Shown here: in pieces, positions 33,293-43,266 of the stretch
Numbering within the stretch: position 1 is the first letter of the stretch
How the letters are laid out: each line of letters starts with the position of its first letter
Assembly: GCA_933210815.1 (NCBI GenBank)
Contig: OW119929.1
Span: 29,229,626 to 29,293,625 of the forward strand
Length of the DNA: 64,000 nt
Direction: 5' to 3'
Source: Meta bourneti
Taxonomy: Eukaryota > Arthropoda > Arachnida > Araneae > Tetragnathidae
Program-made: the position numbers and the translations under genes
Notes under the pieces: generated by a model
The model's input: only the letters and a program-made list of their open reading frames with translations
Database searches by the model: none
Told to the model about the DNA's origin: nothing

Positions 33293-33593
33293 TGTCGGGG
33301 CCATGGTAGCCGGTTGGAAAATTAAATGATTAGCAACCGGAAAGTTGCAAGTTCGAAACTCGGTCCAACCAAAGACCTTCGAGTACGTGGGGGCTGGTGC
33401 ACTTTAAATCTCTCGTGGCCTTAAATGTCCTCACGTTGGCGTGGTGTTGAAGTTTGTAGTTGGGTGCCAACTTATCTGATTGTGGTTAGAAATTACGAGG
33501 TGTTGTCCTTGAATCTTGCCCTTCGAGAATGACCGTCGCCAAAGCCCGATGCTTTGCTCCAGTGCCACGTTAATTCAACTACCTACCTACCTT
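33293..33593 (+). mobile_element. Full-length SINE A
   Basis: The head GGGGCCATGGTAGCCGGTTGG is followed by a B-box-like CAAGTTCGAAACTC, the body, and a tail of CAACTACCTACCTAC. A short duplication CATTTATC lies at 33285-33292 and 33594-33601. Confidence 0.9.
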
Positions 33594-33643
33594 CATTTAT
33601 CAATAGAGTTATTTGCCTCTATTATGAATATATATAGAGAAAA

Positions 33644-33673
33644 CTGCCTCTATTATATTTATAATAGAGGCAG
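33644..33673. repeat. Hairpin, 14-bp arms
   Basis: CTGCCTCTATTATA pairs with TATAATAGAGGCAG around a 2-nt loop. A direct partial copy of the left arm (TTGCCTCTATTATG) lies 30 bp upstream. Confidence 0.85.
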
Positions 33674-34224
33674 CTTTCTAGAAGCATAAAACTTTAACCC
33701 TTAAATACTTTATAATATTCTAATAGCATACCTAAAGAACGTTCACCTACATTTGAAGTGGTATACCAAAAGGATAGAACCGTAGAGGGTTTATTCCGGT
33801 TTTCTTGTTCAACTTTGGATCACCTAAGATACCAACATGTATCCGAATGTCTAATGACTGGTCTTCAGACAGCTAGAAACAAAAAACATGTTCGTTTTCT
33901 AACTGCAACTCGGGTGTCGTTTCGTTTCTTTTCGAACTATTAGGCAGAGAGATAATTGGCTCCCGGACTGGTGTCCTGAAATAAACGGTATAGTGAGTGA
34001 AGAAACTTTGAGATCTGCTGTTTCACAAGACTCAAATAACACTAAAGCTCTTTTTCTACTCCAAGAGTTTTGTGGTTAGAGCAAATGTTTGGGAAAAGGA
34101 AGATGTTTCGTTTCAGGAACCAATCAGGGACGTTTTTATCGATACCTTCGACAATGAGATTGCGTATTATTCTTACACTGGTCTCCAGATTCTGGTCAGA
34201 GCATAAATTCTAGTTTATTTTTCA
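33674..34224. other. Unannotated stretch
   Basis: Nothing recognised. The open frame at 33758-33943 has no recognisable domain. Confidence 0.35.
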
Positions 34225-34235
34225 CATATCAGAGG

Positions 34236-34556
34236 TAGGTAGTTGCATTGACGTCGCACTGGAGCAGCACAACGGGCTATTAGTGACGGTCTGGGATCAA
34301 TGCCGAAGGGAAGGATTTGAGGTCACCTTGTCATTTTGAACCGTGATCAGATGACGAGGTCGAAACCTGAGCTGGCACCCCACTCTCCAAACTTCCACAC
34401 CACGCCAACGTGAGGACGTTTGAGGCTACGACAGGCTTTTTAACATGCATCATCCCCTGCCATGTAGACGACAGTCTTTGATTATATCGAGTTTCGAACT
34501 CGCAACTATCCTGTTGTTAATACGCTACTCTTCCAATATTGCTACCGAGGCCCACT
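34236..34556 (-). mobile_element. Full-length SINE A
   Basis: It runs from TAGGTAGTTGCATTGACG, GTCGCACTGGAGCAGCAC, through the body to the head (GTTTCGAACTCGCAACT, TTGCTACCGAGGCC). The flanks CATATCAGAGG (34225-34235) and CATATCTGAGG (34557-34567) form an 11-bp duplication with one mismatch. Confidence 0.92.
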
Positions 34557-34567
34557 CATATCTGAGG

Positions 34568-35316
34568 AAAGATAACTATCATCATTGAGTTGTAGAATTT
34601 ATGTGAGTGAATAGTTTGTATGGTTCCGCGTGATCAGATCTGAAAGAAATGACTGTATTATGACATGGGTAATATTAATTCATTAAAATAAATTACCTTT
34701 CAACATATATCATGATTTTCTAATCTTACTTTTTTGTTGACACCTATTTTCTCCACTAATAAGGTATTTTCCTTTGGATGCTACCAGAATTTTGACTGTA
34801 TGCTACAAGTGTTTTAGGGTACTGATCTGGTATACAGTTAACGAAGTTTTATCAAGCTACGCTTATTTGATACAGATTTTAAAAAAAGGAAAAATAGGCA
34901 TCTTCTTTTAAATATTTATTTACAATTTTACTTTACTGTTAAGACTAGCAATATGAGATGTAAATCTTACACACATGTGTTTTTTTAGTTGGATGATGTA
35001 CCAAAGGCTGAGTACTATGTTTTTGCTTTACTGAACACTGTTCCACGTAGATCAGATTTCGGAGATGCCATTATACATACACGTCCAATACTCTTCTTAT
35101 CAACTTTATAAAAAATAGTTGCATATTAAAAATGATTTATTTTTCTTTAATTACATATTTTATCCTACCGTTCTTTGTGAAAAAAGTAGTTATTTCGAAT
35201 ATGTTTCAAAAATAATCTGACTTAGACTCCTTAAAGGTCATAGCAAACATTTTAAACGCTTTATTAACTCTTTTACTGTATAGCTTAATTTAATTCGTGA
35301 TTAAGATCTCTAAGGA
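34568..35316. other. Unannotated AT-rich stretch
   Basis: Nothing recognised. Confidence 0.35.
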
Positions 35317-36056
35317 GGGCAGCACCTTTAAACGCTCAAGTTTCAGTGAAAAGAGGTGAAAGTTTCAAATTTCTGCGAAAAAAATTATTCTTCGGTGGAT
35401 TTTTTTTAAACTTTACAAAATAGATGTTATATTTAAGAAGGAAATCTCTTTAAAACTTTTATCATCTAAGTTTTATGTTTGAGCAAGAACATAAAAAACA
35501 AGTCTGGCCAAATATTGTTTTGCGGCCAGGAAGATATTTAAGAAATTAATTACTCTACAATAATAAAACTTTGCACACTTACTATCGAACCCATTACCTA
35601 TAAAAAGAAGACTTATAATTAATTATAATAATCGATTCACAGTTATTTTATTTATGGATTTAGAAATGCTTAACTAACTTCATTGATGTAAACATCAGAA
35701 TATTATTGAAAAAAATCACAGAACATTTTAAGGTAAGATTTTGCAAAATGAATTTTATAGGTAATGTAATGAATCCTATAATAAGTTTGCAAAGTTTCAT
35801 TATTGAAGGGTAATTATATTTTGAGTTGTCTGGCGGACCGCAAAATAACACTTTGCCAAAACTGGTTCTTTTAGTTTTGTTCGTAAACACAAAAATTTAA
35901 ATGATAGAAGCCTTAAAAGAATTTCCTTTTTAAACATAACATCCGAACCATAAATGTACTATGTTTGAAAAAGAATCCACTAAGAAACAACTTTTTTTAC
36001 AGATTTGAAGCTTCTATCTCTTTTCACTGAAACGTGTGCGTTTGAAGATACTGCCC
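35317..36056. mobile_element. Foldback element with long inverted-repeat arms (about 290 bp each)
   Basis: The left arm (35317-35604) begins GGGCAGCACCTTTAAACGC. The reverse complement of the right arm (35754-36056) begins GGGCAGTATCTTCAAACGC. Matching blocks continue in order: GTTTCAGTGAAAAGAG, GTGGATT-TTTT-AAAC, GATGTTAT-TTTAA-AAGGAAAT, TTTTGCGG-C-GCCAG, AATAATRAAACTTTGC and CATTACCTATA. The arms are diverged, perhaps 75-80% identical by eye. About 150 bp of unmatched AT-rich DNA lies between them. No open frame of note and no certain target duplication were found. The right arm abuts a P1 MITE. Confidence 0.85.
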
Positions 36057-36060
36057 CGAA

Positions 36061-36273
36061 TCCTCCTGGTGGTTATCTTGAGGAGATACATTCCATAAGC
36101 ATAACTGATCAGATCTTGATGGACGATCTATCTAGTCATTAGAAGAAAACGGGCCAGATCTTGATCTCGTCATCATAAAAAATCGGCAATATATTGATGA
36201 CGAGTTATCCCGTTACTGGCAAAATTGGTCAGATCTTACTGGATGAGATATCTCGTCGAAACCACTTGGAGCG
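36061..36273. mobile_element. P1 MITE, copy f
   Basis: It starts TCCTCCTGGTGGTTATCTTG and ends CGAAACCACTTGGAGCG, followed by TTAA at 36274-36277. The left target site reads CGAA instead of TTAA. It carries GATGAGATATCTCGTCG and diverged palindromes, and lies 4 bp from the foldback element. Confidence 0.82.
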
Positions 36274-36495
36274 TTAAAACAAAATCAGAGAGAAGACCAA
36301 ATGTCCTTTTCATATCTGTCTATCTACTCAAGTAATTGATCAGTTTATACATTTAAGGGTTAGCTTTTCAGTTTTGTTATAATTTTCAGTTTAAAATATT
36401 TTTTCAATACAAATAGATTACTGATTTGAGTAATATATTATTAGGAATTAGTAGTATGGATATTAGGAATATCGTTATTGTAGATAGGTGCTTAA

Positions 36496-36669
36496 CTTTC
36501 CTGGTATTTGTTTCGATGAGTTATCTCTTCATTAGCTAAAGTGAACAGATATTGATCACGTCATCAGAAAATCGGCGATATCTTAATAACGAGATATTTC
36601 GCACTTACAAACTTGGTCTGATCTTGATGGAAGAGATATTCCGTCGAAACCTTGTAAGTAAATAAGCCG
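36496..36669. mobile_element. P1 MITE, copy g (shortened)
   Basis: TTAA (36492-36495) is followed by CTTTCCTGGTATTTGTTTCG and diverged palindromes. The right end is disrupted after GTCGAAACCTTG, with a TTAA at 36670-36673. It is the most diverged P1 copy here. Confidence 0.7.
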
Positions 36670-36925
36670 TTAAAAATAACATACTGACCTGACAACCGAT
36701 GTACCTTATCGATGGAAATTCATTTGATTCAGTTCCACAAAGAGTTTCATTTCCTGAAAGCATAAAGACACACGGTGATCGGACATGCGACAAGAACATC
36801 CAACATGCACATGTGTACTCCATTTCTATGCTCATGCGCATTTCTGCCTATTTAATGTCTCACGACTGATGCTGGTCGTCTTGTCTTAATACACACATGT
36901 CAAAGAACTCGGTTAATAAACTTAA

Positions 36926-37152
36926 CCCTCCAAGTAGTTACGACGTAATATTTTGTCCATCAAGATCTGATAAATTTTGCTTACAACGAGATATCTCGTC
37001 ATAAAAATATTGCCTATTTCTTAAGATCTGGTCAGTTTTCTTCAAATTACCAGATATCTGGTCAAGATCTGGTCGGTTTTGCTACCAGATCTACACTAAC
37101 CCTCCTGCTGGTTGTATCCACGAGATATCTCGTGGAGACAACCAGCAGGAGG
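36926..37152. mobile_element. P1 MITE, copy h, ending in a large palindrome
   Basis: TTAA at 36922-36925 is followed by CCCTCCAAGTAGTTACGACG and degenerate units. The right terminus is not a single P1 end but a 52-bp near-perfect palindrome (37101-37152), followed by TTAA at 37153-37156. The minus-strand open frame 37062-37250 overlaps it and is not a gene. Confidence 0.78.
37101..37152. repeat. 52-bp near-perfect palindrome made of two fused P1 termini
   Basis: CCTCCTGCTGGTTGT (37101-37115) is the exact reverse complement of 37138-37152. Between them is a perfect 20-bp palindrome, TCCACGAGATATCTCGTGGA (37117-37136), with single unpaired bases at 37116 and 37137. It is bounded by TAAC on the left (a decayed TTAA) and TTAA on the right. 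Confidence 0.93.
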
Positions 37153-37156
37153 TTAA

Positions 37157-37837
37157 TATAGACTTTTCGGAAACGCAGTGACGAACTTCGAAATGCAGCC
37201 ATTCTAACAAGAACGGACGAGTCTGAAGAGATATGCACTCTTTCAGGCATTCAATCGTAAAGGTGCACTGAAAAATCTATTTCCACATAATATTTAAATC
37301 AGATTCACATTAAACATTTGATGTATATTTTATTACTATGTGATGTCTTAAAAAGACAGAATCACATTTATTCTGCCTCACTCCCAAAGGCATCTGACAA
37401 GACATTTGGTAAACGCTCTGCTTCTTTGAGAAAAGCCGGGTCGCCTTAGCATGCATTTCTATAATCCTGTGCCATGGTCACAAATGAGAATACATTGGTG
37501 ACATTTAATTCCCGTTCAAGAGCTCTGTTGAGCACTTGGGCAGAAAAGGGACTAATCATTTGATTAAATGCAGAAGACAGCCTTTGGCGAACACTTAATG
37601 AAGGAATATGAATTAGAATAACAACGGTAGCACATTTTCTCTGGATCGCAAATGTCTTAGGGGGTTGTTGGAACGATAGGGAGTGTTCATTTCGGGATAG
37701 GTGGGCAACCAAGAGTACAGAAGTTAATTTAGTGGTGGAATTTGTTTGGACTTAGGAGTGATAAAGATAGTCGACCCTATCCACACGTTTCAATGATAGT
37801 TTCAAGTTATGGATATTTGAACTGTAAACTGCATTTA
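37157..37837. other. Unannotated stretch
   Basis: No gene or repeat recognised. The minus-strand open frame 37446-37712 has no recognisable domain. Confidence 0.35.
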
Positions 37838-37850
37838 CATTGTCACATTT

Positions 37851-38038
37851 CGTGGCCTCGACTGTCTTCCCGTTGACCTGGTGGAAGTTTGTTGAGTGGG
37901 GTGTTAACCTAGTCACTTGACAATGGTTCAAAATTATGAGGCGTTCTCCTCGGATCTCTTCCTTCGGGATTGATTCGGGACCGTCTCTATTATCCCATTG
38001 CTCCAGTGCGACGTTAATTCAACTACCAATCTACATAC
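37851..38038 (+). mobile_element. 5'-truncated SINE A
   Basis: It starts at CGTGGCCTCGACTGTC and ends with CAGTGCGACGTTAATTCAAC and a CTACC-rich tail. An exact 13-bp duplication CATTGTCACATTT lies at 37838-37850 and 38039-38051. Confidence 0.92.
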
Positions 38039-38051
38039 CATTGTCACATTT

Positions 38052-38486
38052 AAAAATAAATCAAGCATTTGGTTTCTTTAGAATTCTTAGTTTTAATGGT
38101 TTTAGGAAGAGAATTTGACATAACTGTTCCCTCCTTTGATTTGGATTTAGAATTTAAATGGTCATGGGTTCATATTTTTGAATTAAACTTACAATGATGA
38201 AATACGTTTTACTAACATCTATAATTTCCAAAATCATCCAGCCACAAGAGAGTAAATTATATTCAACGATTTAATAATAGATAACATCGAAAAACATTCA
38301 ATAAATTATGAGTGAAAATGCCTTGGGCTCCAGCCGATTTTTAAAATAATTGCGTTTTAATGCTGTAATTCTTGACACATCAGCTCTTTAACTCCTTTTT
38401 AGAAAGTCATATTTAAGGATTCCAGTTAAACCAGATTTAAAATGACATTTAAAATTAAGAAATAAGTTAAATTATGATTCAATTTT
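38052..38486. other. Unannotated AT-rich stretch
   Basis: Nothing recognised. Confidence 0.35.
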
Positions 38487-38499
38487 CATCATTCTGCTT

Positions 38500-38582
38500 C
38501 CCTTAGATTTATCCCGGACTGTCACAAAAAGCCCGTTGTTTGGCTCCAGTACGACGTAAATTTAACTACTTAAGTAATCTAC
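38500..38582 (+). mobile_element. 5'-truncated SINE A fragment
   Basis: ATTTATCCCGGACTGTCAC, AAAAAGCCCGTTG and CTCCAGTACGACG are followed by a decayed tail. The flanks CATCATTCTGCTT (38487-38499) and CATCATTTTGCTT (38583-38595) differ at one base. Confidence 0.9.
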
Positions 38583-38747
38583 CATCATTTTGCTTTAGGG
38601 AATACTGAGAAATAAATGTAATTATATAGATCTAACCATCCCGACCATGGAAGAATTGACAAAATTAAAAGTTTAATTCTTATACATGAATAGGATAAAG
38701 GATAAGTTCTTATTGTTCCTAAAATAAATTGGGGTATACAGTCTACA

Positions 38748-38798
38748 TTAGCTCAATGGACTTGCCCACTGAGCTAACAACTTGCGAGTTGTAGGTAG
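38748..38798 (+). mobile_element. SINE B tRNA-like head, separated from its body
   Basis: CATTAGCTCAATGGACTTGC, CCACTGAGCTAACAACTTGC, GAGTTGTAGGTAGCACAG is the A-box half of SINE B. The sequence then stops matching. The remaining half (B box onward) appears at about 39315, so the SINE looks split by an insertion. Confidence 0.7.
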
Positions 38799-39314
38799 CA
38801 CAGATCAAAGAAGTGAAATGTGTAGGTAGACAGCATTGCTATTGAGAGGAATAGCAATGCTAAGTCTCGCATTACTATTCCTCTCAATAGCTATGTTTCA
38901 ATAAGAGGGACCTTCTAGAGAGTAGCTAAGATAGCATTGCTTCAGAAGAGTGACCAGCATGTCGACAAGTAGTCACGTGATAGTTCTGTGAAAATGACCT
39001 GATTGACCGATTTGGCATCTTCTTGTCTCGTTTGGCGATACAACATCTTATGACAGGAGTTTTATGTGAATGTGCCTTTCTGTAGAAGGACGAAAAAAAT
39101 GATGAAATCGCCAGTATACTACTCTATCGCCAGAACCAATCGGATGATGAATCAATGGATGGGCGTCTTTTCCGGCTCGTAGACCAATAAGATGGTGAAT
39201 GTTCGTTTCCATCTGACAGGCAAAAGTAGTCTAAGGGTCGTGTTACTATTAGCTTTGGTCACAGGACCTTGGGCACATAAAAAGTTACCATTGCTCACTA
39301 CTTTTATGTTTCCT
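38799..39314. mobile_element. Unidentified about 0.5-kb insertion splitting a SINE B
   Basis: The interval separates the head and body of one SINE B. The junction sequences GTAGGTAGCACA (38786-38797) and GTATAGCATA (around 39315) are similar and could be a diverged target duplication. The insert is less AT-rich than its surroundings and begins with strong overlapping inverted repeats. It has no recognised coding domain. Confidence 0.5.
38832..38891. repeat. Overlapping, mutually exclusive hairpins
   Basis: AGCATTGCTATT (38832-38843) pairs with AATAGCAATGCT (38850-38861). Alternatively GCTATTGAGAGGAATAG (38838-38854) pairs exactly with CTATTCCTCTCAATAGC (38875-38891). The two folds share bases, so only one can form at a time. 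Confidence 0.88.
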
Positions 39315-39475
39315 GTATAGCATAAATTCGATTCCTGTACCTTATTCAAGGTGTATATATATCTTTTGTGTTAGTTAAACGTCTTAACCATTATTTGACG
39401 TTGTCTTGCATTTCACGCAGCTTGGTCATATAATAAAAAAAAGAGCCTTAAAATAAAAAAAAGCCAACTAACCTT
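39315..39475 (+). mobile_element. SINE B body
   Basis: AAATTCGATTCCTGTACC (B-box region) is followed by TTTGTGTTAGTTAAACGTC, TTGACGTTGTCTTGCATTTC, CGCAGCTTGGTCATATAA and CCAACTAACC. Two A-rich runs interrupt the 3' end. It completes the head at 38748-38798. Confidence 0.75.
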
Positions 39476-39479
39476 AAAT

Positions 39480-39868
39480 AAGTTGAACATTCTTACTATA
39501 GCAACCATTAGGAAATTATGAGCGTTCTGAAGGATACATATTGTCACGGTAAATGTGAAGAAACCTCATCATGTTTAACAAATTTAATTTAAAATATATT
39601 TTCTCTGGTTTTATGTATACAAGTTTATATTTTTCGGTTCAAATCGCTATTAAACTAAATGTACTGATTATATTACAATCTTCAGCTACAAAATAATTGC
39701 TAAGAAACAATTTATATCCGAGCAATTGGTTGCCCTGCAATATTATTATATAAAACTTTTAATTCCTAGTAATTGGATTCAAAATAATTATTAAAGGCTG
39801 CTTTTAAGCAAGGTTTAATCTCTTTGAAGTTTTTAATATTTGATGAAATTTGGAAAGCATTATTTTAT
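39480..39868. other. Unannotated AT-rich stretch
   Basis: Nothing recognised. Confidence 0.35.
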
Positions 39869-39870
39869 AA

Positions 39871-40070
39871 CCCTCTAAGGGGTTTGCACGAATGTATTCG
39901 TTCTGTTACCTGCTTGTCTTAGCCTCTTGACTTCTAATTAAATTTGACCTTCTTGACCAATAGAATCTCTCCTAGGATTCTATCAACCAATAGGGGTGGT
40001 TATTTAGCCAAAGTATGCAGTGGGGGAAAGGCAATAGTACACTATTCGGTACTTACATTCTTATGTAATT
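39871..40070. repeat. Dispersed repeat family C, copy 2
   Basis: It begins CCCTCTAAGGGGTTTGCACG and carries TTGACCTTCTTGACCAATAG, TCAACCAATAGGGGTGG, and ACACTATTCGGTACTTAC. These match copies at 1387-1588 and 61902-62131. Right boundary uncertain. Confidence 0.5.
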
Positions 40071-41180
40071 AATTATCAAGGCAATCTGTAAATTTGTATC
40101 GATTTTCTGAAGGCGAAATTTGTTTAAACATATTTGTTGCACCGAATTCATTACCAAGTTCTACAGTCATAACAAAACCGTACTATGTATTAACGATATA
40201 TCTAAGAAATATAATCTTGTCAACTGAGATAATTAATATTTCTCTATTTTGTGCGAACAATAAGCTAACTTTGAACAGTTGCTAAATCATTCTACACCTG
40301 CCGCCATCTTAACCTTTCAAAATATCTATGTGGTGGAAACCGAAACAGGTATGAATTAGTAATTCGAGGCAATCTACATACATCGACGTATCCAAAGCCA
40401 TTTGTAACTGTCCTTTGTAACTTCTTAATCCGACAAACGGATGCAGAATTCTCCCGATTGGTTCCCTCCCCTCCCTCGGCATACCAAGGTTCTGAGAGGG
40501 GGTCGAGACATAAAGGAAGGGGTCAGTTCCATTGGGAATCGTCTGCTGTACAGAGAAGTGGCTTTATTGGGAAGGGAATCGCCGAGCTTTGCAATTCAAA
40601 GTGACTCCATGCGTGGAATTGGCAAACTGGGATAATTGTTCCAGATTCAATTCGGGCAAAAGGGAGATGAATGGGCGTGGTCGATGTCCGTAGGTGTAAT
40701 CCGTCCCAGCACAGAAAGCAACACTGGTCATGATTGAACAGAAACCCGTTTCGAACTATAAATTGATTTTGCTGTGAATATTTCTTGTCGGAGAAGCCTC
40801 AGAGGCGAAGCTAAACTTTTTAAAACCTGGGGTAAATGAGGCTGATTATCGTCCTCTCTTCAAAACAAAATTTAAAATGAAAATAAAGTACAATTATTCA
40901 CGTAAATAATAAAAATCACGATAAATACACTAATTAGTCTCATATTTATAGTTTTATTAATAAACTATAGTTGAAAATATTTATGGTTGAAATTAATTAC
41001 TTATAACCCATTAAAACTAGCAAAAAGTAGGATTTTGTGAGTGGCTTCTGTTAGTGACTCCAGGACAGAAGTGAAGATGCCCCTTATATTGTTTTGTGCT
41101 TTCTAGAAATTAGTGGGAAGAAAATTTAATTGCTTTGTCTCTTTTCGGAATAGTAATATAATTTAAAGGAACACGAAAGG
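40071..41180. other. Unannotated stretch with a less AT-rich block
   Basis: Positions 40270-40760 are noticeably less AT-rich and include an open plus-strand frame at 40441-40635 with no recognisable domain. The rest is AT-rich. No gene is supported. Confidence 0.4.
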
Positions 41181-41185
41181 GGAAG

Positions 41186-41476
41186 TGTAATGGTCAACAA
41201 GATCAAATTGGTTTTTCTATTTATTTTGAAAACTTAACAAAGATGCTCCAATGAGCTGGTACAATTAGCTCCCATGAGCTAGTTCAATTATTAAAACGAA
41301 AGTACGTTATGGACCATACCATAAACGGATACAACAAAGTTCGCTATGGACCGTACCATGAGCGTGAACAAGGAAGTAATCAGTTCAATATCGAATGCGT
41401 CAGGCACACCCTCTCTTGGCGACCTAAGAAAGTCGCCAAACCACCAATGTCGCCAAATCGCTTCTAGTTCACAACA
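41186..41476 (-). repeat. 3' LTR of the BEL/Pao element (291 bp)
   Basis: Its plus-strand start is TGTAATGGTCAACAAG and its end TCTAGTTCACAACA. By hand count it differs from the other LTR at 11 bases and one 3-bp indel, about 96% identity, so insertion was neither very recent nor ancient. An AATAAA on the minus strand at 41220-41225 could serve as a polyadenylation signal. Confidence 0.95.
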
Positions 41477-41487
41477 TTCCGCCCGAC
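41477..41487 (-). other. Candidate polypurine tract
   Basis: The minus strand reads GTCGGGCGGAA immediately before the 3' LTR start (TGTTGTGAAC). It is short and has two pyrimidines, but the position is right for priming plus-strand DNA synthesis. Confidence 0.55.
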
Positions 41488-41612
41488 GTTGAAATATTCA
41501 TATTTCAAAATACTATTGAACAAATACAAACTAAATATAAATACAAAGAAATACAACATTGATATTATATTAAATTGCACAATAAGAACACAATAATTTA
41601 ATTTAATTATCA

Positions 41613-42533
41613 TTAACAAACATATTTTGAAATGGGCCTTTTAGATTCACCCTGTGATGTTTTCACTATTACCACTCGAACCTTTCCATCAGAACCAGGT
41701 ATTATGTCCTGAATTCTGCAAATAGACCATTTTAAAGGGGGTAAATTATCGCCCTTTAATAGTGCTAAAGCATCTGGAGTAACATTCTCTTTTTCGAATT
41801 GCCACTTGGCTCTCTGTTGAAGATGATTTAAATAGCTAGAACTCCACTTTTTCCATACCTGTTGGACAATGACAATTTTTGTTGTTTTTTGCCAACGTGA
41901 TAATCTGCTTTCGTTAATATCTATGAGTTCAGGTTCGGGAATTTGATTTAATGGACGTCCAACGAGGAAATGTCTAGGTGTTAAAACCTCGAAATCATCA
42001 GGGTCTGATGATAAGGGCGTAAGAGGTCTAGAATTTAGGACACCTTCAATTTGATTTGATACAGTCAAAAATTCTTCTAAAGTTAGTTTAGAATCCCCGA
42101 TAGTTCTTTTCAAATGAAATTTGAATGATTTTACACCAGCTTCCCAGAGCCCACCAAAGTTTGGGGATCTCGGAGGGATAAATTTCCAATTAATATTTTC
42201 AGATGACAAATAATTTTCTAGACGATCGTCTTTATTTTTTATCAAACCTTGTAACCTACGAATTTCTGACCAAGCACCAACGAAATTAGTAGCATTATCA
42301 GAAAATATTGTAGAACACTTGCCACGACGTGCACAAAATCTCTTAAGAGTGGCAATTAGTGCCTCAGATGTTAGGTCACTTATAAATTCAAAATGAACAG
42401 CCTTTGTAGCCATGCAAATAAAGAAAGTAATGTAAATTTTATGGAAAATTCCCTTTCTCTGTTCTCTGTATTTAATTAGAAATGGTCCACACAAGTCCAA
42501 CCCAGTGTTGTAAAATGGAGGACTGGGACACAC
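41613..42533 (-). pseudogene. BEL/Pao integrase core and DUF5641-type tail
   Basis: A 306-residue open segment of the polyprotein. Catalytic acidic residues are visible as D13 (GLDLCGPF), D79 (FSDNATNFVG) and E131 (NFGGLWEAGVKS), the DDE triad of retroviral-type integrases. Residues from about 211 (RWQKTTKIVIVQQVWKKWSS) onward match the C-terminal DUF5641 family common in BEL/Pao. The frame starts at a GTG and has no initiator of its own. It is the downstream part of the polyprotein, separated from the preceding segment by a frameshift near 42540. Confidence 0.93.
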
Positions 42534-42609
42534 TCGTTCGAGAGGAAGATCCCCATTAATTGATGTTCAATTTTTGGTTTCAATCTATAACATTGGAGAC
42601 AATGGTGAA

Positions 42610-43266
42610 CTACAGATCGAGCTGAATTACGACCATTAATTGGCCAAAAGATTTGACGAAAACAGTGTTTAGTAAACTTTGGGGTCCAACATGCAAATCG
42701 CGTTTATGAAAATATTCCATAATCATTCTAGTTAATTTATGGCCAGTAGGCAATATTATAGGATGTTTCTGATCATAATTCAAATTTGTTTTACTCAACC
42801 TACCACCCACTCGAAGTAGACCCTCTTTATCTAAAAAAGGATGCAAAAACTTTAACTTACTTCCCTTAGGGATCGACAAACCTTTCTTTAGTAGGGATAT
42901 TTCTTCCCCAAAATTAATTGCCTGGATCCTCTCAATAAGTATATTTCTCGACGTGAGTAATTCCTGAGTTTGAATCCTACCTGATATTCGACCATTTGCA
43001 CTTTTACAATTTCTAAGAAACCTGAAAATATAATTTAAGATTCTAATTAGTTTTGAGTAATTGTTGGTCAATTCTTCAGTACGCTTAAGTTCAATCAGAT
43101 AATGATTGTCCACAGTACTGTTCACAGGATCTGTAAGAGGGATTGTTGTCTCTCTTAAAGGGAATGGTGGACCCTTCCACCATATCTGATTCAAAATTAG
43201 CTCTTCAGCATCCATTCCTCTGAAAATTATGTCCGCAGGATTGTTGCTTGTTGAAACATGTCCCAC
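42610..43266 (-). pseudogene. BEL/Pao RNase H-integrase linker and zinc-binding region
   Basis: An open segment of 218 residues. Near the start are NNPADIIFRGMD and WWKGPPF, typical of the end of the RNase H/connection part. Then comes LHPFLDKEGLLRVGGRLS and the first half of the integrase H2C2 zinc-binding site (H187 and H192 in HKRDLHVG). The frame breaks near 42665, before the paired cysteines, which are visible in another frame near 42600. The zinc site is therefore split. Confidence 0.9.
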
